A stretch of DNA of 64,000 nt from Fulvia fulva (lineage: Eukaryota > Ascomycota > Dothideomycetes > Mycosphaerellales > Mycosphaerellaceae), in assembly GCF_020509005.1 (NCBI RefSeq), contig NC_063012.1, positions 4,030,001-4,094,000 on the forward strand, in the 5' to 3' direction. Positions 55,824 through 64,000 of this stretch are shown one piece after another; the first letter of the stretch is position 1; every line of letters starts with the position of its first letter. Both the position numbers and the translations under genes were made by a program. Below the pieces are notes generated by a model that saw only the letters and a program-made list of their open reading frames with translations, did not search any database and was not told the DNA's origin.

Positions 55824-57997
55824 TTAGGGCTCCTCAACCTCGTCCGGCAACGCGTACCAGTACTGCTCATCCACCCCTTCCCTGCTCGGCACTGCCTTGG
55901 AGTCCACGGCATCTCCTTTTACGGACAATTCTAGAGCCTCCCAATCCACGTCCTCCCAGCGAAGGTTCAGCATCCGCAATCTCACCCCCCAGTCCTCCAT
56001 CATCTCGATCAGCCGCGTCGTGTTCTTGGTAATTGGTCGTTGGTCCAATAACATTAGGAGTCCGTCCAACCATTCCGATGCTAGATAGGAGGTCTGGGGG
56101 AACAGTTCCAACAGCACGCCTTCTTCCGCCTCGGCGCTCCTAGACCCTGCTGGGGAGAGGAGCCCTAGGATTGTTATTTTTGTTGTGGTCCCCTTGGCGG
56201 AGTCGCGTGCGGAGTCCTTGAGGGTTTCTGTGCTGTCGTTTTGGGATTTCATGATAGGCTGCTCGGATGCCGACACGTTGCTATCGACGGACGTGACTGC
56301 GTTGAGATCAATCTGCTCAGGCAGGTCTGCCAGCGGTGGTTCGCCCTCGCCCTTGGCGGAGTAGTTCTGATAGTGCAGCCATTTCCTGTTGTGGCTTAAA
56401 CGCACATACCGCCAGTTTGCGGCTCCCGAAGCCTGCGATGATGTTGGGAACCACGAGCCTTGAAGTAGGCACCGAATGCGCTGTTCCTCCATGAACTGCA
56501 TGCTCTCATGATGCAGCTGCTCGCGAACTTGTACGAGATGTGGACCCCACGCGTCTTGATAGACCTCATTTAGGTTCTCCATCTGCCATCTTCTGGCTGT
56601 CTCAAGACTGACTCGTCTGAGCTCTTCCTCAACTCGACCTACATCCGTCTTGCGACCCGTCGACCCCACGATTCTCTCCACTATGATGCGCACAACCTCT
56701 TCCATCTTATAGAAGTCTTCGTGTTCGGCGCCGGCGTCCTTCCAGAGCCGCATTAATGCATTCAACGCAGCAGTGTGCAGGCGACCCCATTGGAGAAGTA
56801 GTGGCTTGTACAAGTTGTCGACGCTGGGCATCAGCCTGCCTGAGACACTGTTGTTGCGATTGTTAGCACTGGAGAATCCCGCATCGTCGACCTCGAAGTG
56901 CTCGTATAGTATTAAGGTAACGCTCAAACTTGCACGTGCGATCGGACACCGTTGCTCGCGTGGCAGACTCGCTTGTTCCATCAACGTCTTAACGTAAGAG
57001 TCCTCGTTGCGTTTGCAATACTCCACCAGATCCATCATGCCGAGGTAGCCAGTCTCGTCGAATTCCCAAGCAGGAGATTCCGTTTCGAAGCCCAACCGTC
57101 GCCACTTTTCTGGGTGGTGCTTCCTGGGCTTCACTCCATTGGCCGCTGGTGGCGGGCTGTAGGGCTCTGGCTTGCTCAGCAGGTTGATCGTCTTCAACGC
57201 CCTCTTGTGCTCAGGTAGCTCCATGTTGACCATTACATCTCTCCATTGCCTCAGCAGGACCTTCGTCAAGCTCTGAAACTCCAATATGGCTGTTGCTAGA
57301 GGACTGTCGGCGTCGCTTGCTGCATCACCACGCATGAGCATACCCACTCCTCCAATAACTCCCAGATCTTGCAACTTCTTGATGAACTTGGGCCATTCGT
57401 GCTCGCCTCCATTGACGATGGCATCGTTCATCAGAGCGTTGACCAGCTGCAGCGCATTCGCACACAGGCCATGATCAGACGCGCTCAATCGATGTACCAG
57501 AGACTCCAGAAATTGCGGGTGATTGTCCAGCGCCGGCTTCAGCGCAACGAATCCAGACTGCGCGTCTTCATCAGAGATGCCGGTCGTCAGTGGTTGCGAG
57601 ACGATTAGGACCAGGAGATGTAGCGCGTTGCGCACGATGTTGACCAGAGGATGTGAGATGGCCAGCGCAAGTGCCTGTCCACACCGTCAGATCGGCGCAG
57701 CTCTTTCCATGTTTCACCCGTTCATACCTTGTCCAGAACTTCCTCATCTATACACTCCCACCCCATATCCAGCTCCAACAGCACATTCAAACTCCCGAGC
57801 GCATACGCCTGCGTATTCCCACTTGTATCCAGTACCGCCTGCCTCAACGGCGGCAACCCATTGCACTGTATGAATGCGTCCGCGAAACTCGGATCTCCCA
57901 ATTGTCCCTTCAACTTATACACCGCATATTTCTTCGCGCTCTCGCTCTCAGCGACAAGGCCGGCGACCAGCGTGGCCACATCCGGAGGCTCGTCCAT
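55824..57997 (-). CDS. ELMO/CED-12 domain protein
   Basis: Two exons, 57728-57997 and 55824-57674, encode 706 residues, the size of animal ELMO proteins. ELMO proteins pair with DOCK-type Rac guanine-nucleotide exchange factors to drive actin remodelling. The N-terminal half is ARM-like (MDEPPDVATLVAGLVAESES, KYAVYKLKGQLGD, NTQAYALGSLNVLLELDMGW). The ELMO domain lies at about residues 290-410 (RRLGFETESPAWEFDETGYL, MMDLVEYCKRNEDSYVKTLM). A PH-like domain follows at about 530-690 (RYVRLSHNRKWLHYQNYS ... LASEWLDGLLMLLDQRPITK). The phase-0 intron (GTATGA...GACAG) joins EEVLDK to ALALAISHPL. The extreme C-terminus lacks a long proline-rich tail. Confidence 0.88.
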
Positions 57998-59210
57998 AGT
58001 GCAGCTGCTTCAGACACTGAAGTCGCCCTTCTCGGACAGTTCCTGGGAGATTTTGCAAATGACACAAAACAGCACGATGGAGAGGATGAAGCGTAGATGG
58101 CGGAACATGGTATGCTCCAAACAAGCTCCACATCCAAGGTTCAAGTCCCAGACTTCCAGATCAACGAGCCCGTGCTGCTGCTGCCGCGAGTCGTGTCGTG
58201 TCGACATGTGAGGACTAGTTCGTGGTGCGGAGTCGGAGCGGGAGATTAACGACGGAGGATGATCTGGGACCGTTCAACGGCGCACAGGCTGAGTACGGAC
58301 GGTATGCGAGAGAGCATAGGCGAAACATGAGCTACTTGCTCTTAGCTTTGTACGGTGCCTAAGATGAAAGATTGAGGGAGGATGAGAGTGAGAAACATGT
58401 GAGACACGTCTGCGCATGCATGAGATGAGATGGTTCCATGGGTGTAGAGACGCCGAACCAACGATGGGCAAGGTTTAACCCCACAGCATGCTTCTTCAGC
58501 AGCATCTAGGGCTACCAACGAACCACTGCGCACACGGACGTGGAGAAGACAACAGACGGAGAAACACTCTGCTGCGGTAAGAAGATCGAATGTGCCGTAT
58601 GCTTGCGTCAACCTCCAACCCCATAGCATCCTATTGCTCGTCCATACGAGCCGACGACTTCACACGCGCACGAATCCTGCCGAACCGAGGAATACCTGAG
58701 TCGAATATCTCATCGAGGAGAAAGCATCCATCGCAAGGACGGCCATTGTAATTACTGACAAATACATAGAAGCAGGCCAAGTTACGTGGCACTGCTCTCT
58801 CAACGCCTTGAGCTTCAGTCCTGAAATCATGATGAAGCCTCCCACAAGTGTAGGTCCATCCAGTCACCTTCTATCATGTACTCCTGGCGAAGCATCATCG
58901 CCGGTTGCTTTTCGCTGTAAGAACGTAACAAAAGTATCAACATGGTCCAACCCAGAAGTTGCGTAACGTCGTTTCAGCGTCGCCGCTTGCGTGAAGCAGT
59001 TTCGTCATGCTTCTGCCAACCTTTGCGGTCCTGTAGTGTCGCCGTGAGGAGTCGGCTGTGAGACATCATATCATGCCCGTGTCCGCATCGCGGAGGGTCA
59101 GGCGTGAACCGTATATGTCATCTAAGTTGCACGGCGCGGCGTGGCGTCGCGTGGCGTGGCGTGGCGTATGTGTTGGTGAGATATCATATGTTCGAGTAGC
59201 TGTGTCACGC
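57998..59210. other. 1.2-kb intergenic region
   Basis: 5' flank of the ELMO gene and 3' flank of the Reg1-like gene. Contains an imperfect (GCGTG) repeat at about 59133-59167. No supported coding frame. Confidence 0.45.
59133..59167. repeat. Imperfect (GGCGT)n tandem repeat
   Basis: About six to seven GGCGT-like pentamers, just downstream of the Reg1-like stop codon. Confidence 0.8.
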
Positions 59211-61043
59211 TTAATTCCTCCAGCCGACGTTCCAGATGACATGAGCAATGTCCCTAGCTGTATTGATGGTCTCGCTGACCCTGCCGAAGAGACCAGTTGC
59301 CACAGCATCGTCCTCTTCCTCATCGTCAATGGGCATGAACATCCCGCTACTGGTCCTTCGCATGCCTTCTATCTCGTAGTCGCCACTTCTTGGTCCAGGG
59401 CCAGGACTTGCGTTTCTCGCTCGACTGCTCGATGGACCCCCTGGCCGTCGGTCAACCAGGGCAAACGACGACTTCGGGTTACTGGCACCAAAAGACCAGG
59501 ACGAGTCAGAATCGACCTCATCGTCATTGTCATGCTCCTGCTGTAGCAAAAAGTTTCTGGAAGGATTTGCAGGCCGTAGTGTCTCCTGTGATGGGCTCGG
59601 GCTCAGGTTAGCAGTGTTCCAAGACCGTCCAAAGGTGTGGTGCTGTGCTTCTTCCGTGACATCCGGGCTATCCGTTCGATATTTCAGCGTAGTCGCTGGG
59701 AGTGTTTCGATGATTCGTCTCCCGCTAGTTGAACTGCTCCGACTCCCTGCCTTTTTTCGTTTCTGCCCGGACAGCTTCTTCCTTTTCATCATCACAATAC
59801 CGTCATCACTACTCGAGTCGGTGCTGCCGTTGTGCTTCACATCATCTTCTTCCTCGCTACTCTCTTCTTCTTCCTCGTCCAAAGCTGGATCCTTGCAGTC
59901 GATAGCGATGCATTGCTCCACGCGATCATCGAATCGGATGTGCCGCCTCTCTTGAGTCTCGCAAGGCGTGCCACCACTACTGGTGCTGCGGCTTGTAAAG
60001 TAGTCGACCTGGTCCCTACTAGGTGTCTCCGACTGTAGCTTGGAGTCTACGATATCCGACATGGTGCCGTATCTTCGGCCACCTCGGCCTGACAGCTGGA
60101 CAGCGGATGCTGCTTGCTTGACCAGCGATGAGCTCGAGATAGACTTTTGAAGCATCACTTCCGACATGCTCCGTTTCTTCAAGATTGGCTTCTTGTTGAT
60201 GAAGGAGTTGTTCTTCGAGATCTGCGAGCCTGGTTCTGATGTATTTTGGGTTATAGGGTATGACTCTGCGGATTTGAGTGGGCCGTAAAGCCATGTCACA
60301 TCTGATTCCTTGAGCCTGTTCACATGTTAGAGCGAGTCCATGTCGAGGTCGCACAGTAGAGCCTACCAGTTAAGCCGTTCCGGCGAGACGGTATCGAGAT
60401 CAAACTTGGTCTTTGCCCAAGTCCGCCATGAAGCATTCTCCAATCTCGACCGCTCGCCATATACCGCCTTCCTTTGAGACACAATATGCCTCCAGGAAGC
60501 CCATATATCTTCTTCTCGCCAGTCATGACTCAAGAAATCTACCTGCCGCGATGGCTCCTGCTTGATAGCACTATCATCCACGACAGTCGGCGTGGGCAGA
60601 GGCGAGTCGGAGCGTGTTGTATCTGTGCAGGTCGACTGGGTCGGCTCGCTGGAGTCATCGCAGAATGCGGGCGACGACGGCGGTACGCCTGTGCTCGCCG
60701 AGTCGTGTCGGTATGATACGTCGTCGTAGTTTGGGAAGTCGAGGTCCGTGTCCAGGGTTAGATCCGTATCTATCGACGAGTTCGTGCTGTCGAAGGCAGA
60801 GTCCAGCGTAGTGGCATTGGATATGCTCGAGAAGGAGCTGGCACTCGAGGGCGGCAACGAGACGGGTAACCGCTCCTGGTGCTCAGCATGCGGAGTAGAG
60901 GCGGCAGTCGCTTTTGGACTCGAGGAGAGCCCCGCTGTGTCGAGGAACAACGAGGAGGATGATGGGCTTGAGCGTCGTAGTGCCGAATTTTGGTAATATG
61001 ACTGTCCATCAGGTTGCCTGGGGACCTGTAATACTTCGGTCAT
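59211..61043 (-). CDS. Reg1-like protein phosphatase 1 regulatory subunit (glucose repression)
   Basis: Two exons, 60367-61043 and 59211-60315, encode 593 residues. Reg1-type proteins direct the PP1 phosphatase Glc7 to Snf1, keeping glucose repression on. The N-terminal third is Ser-rich. The family region is continuous only after splicing: WREEDIWASWRHIVSQRKAV, ENASWRTWAKTKFDLDTVSP, then RLNW joined to LKESDVTWLYGPL. KKPILKKRSMSEVMLQKS and RRHIRFDDRVEQCIAIDC follow; IRFDD matches the PP1-docking region. An acidic run (ALDEEEEESSEEEDD) and KRKKLSGQKRKK come next, and the C-terminus (RVSETINTARDIAHVIWNVG) is conserved. The ATG at 61043 has a good CCACC context. The intron is phase 2, GTAGGC...AACAG with CTAAC. 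Confidence 0.83.
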
Positions 61044-61688
61044 GGTGGGCACAGGTAGAAACACTCAGAACATAGGTAGCGAATGCAAAGACGGCCAAAA
61101 CGAGCGTGGGAGGCGAGGGCGTGCACTGTCTCTCAGGCTCTGCTTCCTGCTTCCTGCTTTCTTTTCACCTTCACTTCAAGGGCCAGCCTGGGAGTCGAGT
61201 GTCGTTCGCTGCCAAGACCTTTTGGCGTAGGCAGTGTTTCCCTATCGCACGCACTCGTCCGGTCGTGTTGCGCGGATATGGATTGGCGGTACTCCGGATA
61301 GCGATATCGTACCGACCTGTAGCCTGTAGGAGATGGGATGATGGCGCTGAATAGGAAAGTCGATATTGCTCACTGTGCCCAGCGGAGGTGTAGATGTGGG
61401 CAATAGAGTTGGGAAGTTTCCAGGACTCCCGTGGGCGCAGTGTCGAAGAATGGACAACGGGGTGACTCTCGGGGGAGACCGCTTGGTGCAGAGAGCTGGG
61501 ACTAACTTGGCGTCCGCTGGACCATACGGCTCGAGGTCCCCTCGGTCGTCTTCGTCTGCTGGGGCTGCAGCTGTGTTCCTCTGCGGGGTCTGCTGGCGAT
61601 AGGCAATCCGCGACCAGAAGGCGTCAAGACTGATGAGGATGCGCGCAGTATCGGCGACGCATGTATATTGATCGTGCTGCTGCTGGTG

Positions 61689-61716
61689 CTACGGCTACGG
61701 CTACGGCTACGGCTAC
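61689..61716. repeat. (CTACGG)n tandem repeat
   Basis: Four and a half hexamer units. Confidence 0.85.
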
Positions 61717-61799
61717 TCTACTTGGCGGCGACTGTGCGCGAGCGTGCTCAGACGGGAGGGCGGCAAGGTGAGGTGAGAGGTGAGGGTGCATTTCTGGTT

Positions 61800-61854
61800 G
61801 TGCAGCGTGCAGCGTGCAGCGTGCAGCGTGCAGCGTGCAGTGTGCAGTGTGCAG
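61800..61854. repeat. (GTGCAGC)n / (GTGCAGT)n heptamer tandem repeat
   Basis: Seven to eight heptamers; the last two or three units carry T in place of C. Confidence 0.88.
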
Positions 61855-63179
61855 AGCGAAGAGTGGGTATGCAGAAATGCAGGTTTTTGCAGGCATGCGA
61901 ATCGTGGCCAGAACGCCAGCGCTGATCTCTTCCGTGCTGTCGTCCTCTCCAGGCCAGGGACCAGCCTACTCCGCGCACCAGCGACGTCTATCGAGCGCGA
62001 TGCTCTTTCACCATCGCCCTTGATCACGATATCACACATCACCGCCCTCACCACCCTCAGCGCTCCCGAATGCTGCTTCCGCCACCGACACCGCTTTGTG
62101 CGATGTGCACCAAAACAGACGCCTAGCGCCGCCGTCTTTGTTGCTGTTACCTCACCTTATCCGCCGCCACCGCACGCGTACATGCAAGAAGAGCTGTCTC
62201 TGTCTCCTCTACTCCCCTCCCAGCAGACACGCCTGCCGAGCAGCTTGGCAAGGCAGTCCACGCAAACGGTACAGTAGCATCGGATTGCGTTTCCACTGAC
62301 TCTTGTCGTCGCCCGTACAGCACGCGGCATAAAGCATACAGGTGACAGGCTCCGCAACTACATGTACGACTGCTGGCGCGGACATGACACGCAGCTCGCG
62401 CATCATCTGTGATAAGCTGCGCGCTGCTCCGCAACCACTGACTGGCTCTTCCCGCCTGCCACGGTGGACGACGGATCGCTGTGCAGAAACGTTGTCGCCT
62501 TGTCGCCATGGCTGCGGGAAGCCCTGCGTGCCCTGCAACATCGCTCCGTACATGCACGGTGATGGGTACGAGCGGCTGTCTGCTGCAGCTAGCTATGGAT
62601 GCAGCGGGTCACCAGCAGGCCCAGAATACATGTACGTACCTCTTCAACGCTTCCACCAGAGCAGGCCGACACGAGCATGCCCCTTCACATTGCAAGTAAA
62701 GTTGAGTGAGCTGCCAGACATCGATGAACCGGCAGTATTGACTGCCCTTTGGCGCTTTATCAGGAACACGATGCGCCAGTATCAAAGTCTTATCTCCACC
62801 TCCACCACACCTCTGAACACCCAGGATTGCGAGCTCCAAAGCTCCATATTTCTCCAACATTGCTTGCACACTTGCCACTGTTCTGACTTGGATCAACCGT
62901 CCAATTGGCAGAGCATTCCTGCACTTCGACCCTCCTCCACACCGTGTGGAGCGAGCATTGTTTGAGCGTACGGACGAACATGCATGTTTGCATTTACGAC
63001 GCTCTCGATGTTGCCGGATTGCCATGCGTGCTTGGTGGTATCACTCTCCGCATCCCTGCGAGGCAATGCAGCTGTGGCGATGCGCCTTTCTAACTTTGTC
63101 ATTGCACGAGCTTCCTGGCCAAATCTTGGTCGTCCATATCTACGAGCGCGTCCAATTGCATAGCTGATTGAGCGCAGGG

Positions 63180-64000
63180 CGCGCGGTGAGGGTCGTCGTT
63201 ATTCTGTAGTTCGAGCGTTAGTCGTTCCGAAGGGAGGTACGACCGTAGGACCACGACGTAGCGAGAACGTAGGACTACAATAGACCCTCTAAGCGCCCCG
63301 GAGCGAGATTAACAATTAGACTCTGTCACCTGTTGCGCGTGTATACGCATACGCGTAGCGTATGTGTATGCGGTCTGTGCTTAGGGGGGTAGGTCGCTAG
63401 ATAAAAGCCCTCGCTACCAAATCGTACTAGGACGCTTATTAGTCGAAGAAGAACTTATAATTATTTAATTAGATAGGCGATTCTATAGCGCTAGCTCTAA
63501 CCTTATTAATATACTATCGTACTATACTATTACCGCTTTACTCCCCTTTAAAACGTTATAGCTATAGTAATATAGCTATAATAATATATATAGAGATAGA
63601 TTACACCCGGGGTATATACTCTAACCGAAATATTATACCCGCTATATCTATATATATATATATATAGATATATATATAAGCCGGAGCCGAACGTAATTAT
63701 ACCTCCTCTATCTATCTATAGAGTAATAATCGAAGTAGAATATTTAGCGCTAGAGATCGTAGTAGTAGTATTAGTAGTAGAAATAAAGAGATAGATCTAT
63801 AGTAGTGTTAGTATTAGTACTAGTATTAGCGATAGGAAGTAGATTACGCCTAAGAAATAGATTACGCTAGAGCCGGACGAACGACTATAACTAGTAGAAT
63901 ATACTAGGCGAAGGAAGTAGAATAGTTCAACGCGAAGGATATAGATATAGTAGAGGATAATAATAGTACGGAATATTATACTATATATAAGGTATTTCTT
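63180..64000. mobile_element. RIP-degraded repeat or transposon remnant, extends past window edge
   Basis: Composition changes sharply near 63180 and becomes AT-rich from about 63420. In 63421-64000 I counted by eye two CpA and one TpG against very many TpA, the signature of repeat-induced point mutation, which changes CpA to TpA on either strand of duplicated DNA. No intact open frame remains. Near the border lies a small palindromic stretch around 63343-63373 (GTATACGCATACGCG, then GCGTATGTGTATGC). The element class cannot be named from this piece; a retrotransposon is the usual RIP target in these fungi. Confidence 0.75.

Larger units (their letters stand above)
61044..63179. other. 2.1-kb region upstream of the Reg1-like gene, no gene supported
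   Basis: Likely holds the long promoter and leader of the Reg1-like gene. It contains a (CTACGG)n run at 61689-61716 and a heptamer repeat at 61800-61854. Several open frames on both strands overlap one another without recognisable motifs. Confidence 0.45.

Noticed and set aside
58138..58158. GGTTCAAGTCC, resembling a tRNA B box
   Set aside because: Flanking bases do not form a T-stem and no acceptor stem or A box could be matched.
62342..63025. Opposed ORFs of 138-207 codons upstream of the RIP block
   Set aside because: They overlap each other and give Cys/Arg-rich sequence without recognisable features.
1..64000. Secondary-metabolite cluster, CRISPR array or prophage
   Set aside because: No polyketide synthase, peptide synthetase, terpene synthase, repeat-spacer array or phage gene was seen.

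Overview
The window is fungal nuclear DNA, most likely from a filamentous ascomycete of the Dothideomycetes (a Mycosphaerella/Cercospora-like genome is my best guess). The evidence is compact genes with short GT-AG introns of about 45-60 nt, dense packing on both strands, many serine/proline-rich disordered proteins with homopolymer tracts, and a terminal block showing repeat-induced point mutation (RIP). There is no bacterial or viral content, no CRISPR array and no convincing tRNA or rRNA gene.

Layout, left to right: the 3' part of a glutamate-cysteine ligase modifier subunit gene (+, 2-700); a poorly resolved region that may hold a small multi-exon gene (about 1046-1638); an Urb2/Npa2 ribosome-biogenesis gene (-, 2091-6053) divergent from a three-exon MIC10 gene (+, 6374-6814); an unknown lysine-rich gene (-, 7130-8503); a small Arg/Ser-rich ORF (-, 9072-9416); an Abp1/drebrin-like actin-binding protein (-, 10427-12907); a large F-box protein with two C2H2-like clusters (+, 13923-18410); a frame-broken MFS permease (+, 18843-20418); an unknown gene (+, about 20583-22016) that shares a module with the one at 7.1-8.5 kb; a Ysc84/Lsb3 SYLF-SH3 protein (-, 22700-23988); the Golgi SNARE Sft1 (+, 24507-24865); V-ATPase subunit H (-, 25029-26543); the SREBP-cleavage activator SCAP (+, 26990-30562); a GPI-anchored Ser/Thr-rich protein (+, 31762-32379); and an aldo-keto reductase (+, 33104-34492).

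The right half holds a long coiled-coil protein (+, 35331-38574), a membrane protein with a Thr-rich repeat region (+, 39153-40721), a 939-residue disordered protein (+, 41043-43862), a C2H2 zinc-finger protein (+, 45195-47264), a GRF zinc-finger protein (+, 48303-49535), an SH3BGR/thioredoxin-fold protein (-, 49799-50920), an unknown disordered protein (-, 51533-53250), an ELMO-domain protein (-, 55824-57997) and a Reg1-like PP1 regulatory protein (-, 59211-61043). A RIP-degraded repeat runs off the right edge (about 63180-64000).

The genes are ordinary housekeeping and lineage-specific fungal genes and do not form an obvious pathway cluster. Three act on actin or endocytosis (Abp1, Ysc84, ELMO), two on Golgi or vacuole function (Sft1, Vma13) and one on sterol sensing (SCAP); I treat this proximity as chance. 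I found no convincing new biological system. The best leads are the shared module in two otherwise unrelated-looking genes, the small deletion that breaks the MFS permease, the two overlapping protein-like frames at 38959-39250, the large terminal inverted repeat at 54.6-54.8 kb and the RIP block. Introns were placed by eye from splice signals and frame continuity; none is confirmed by transcript data.
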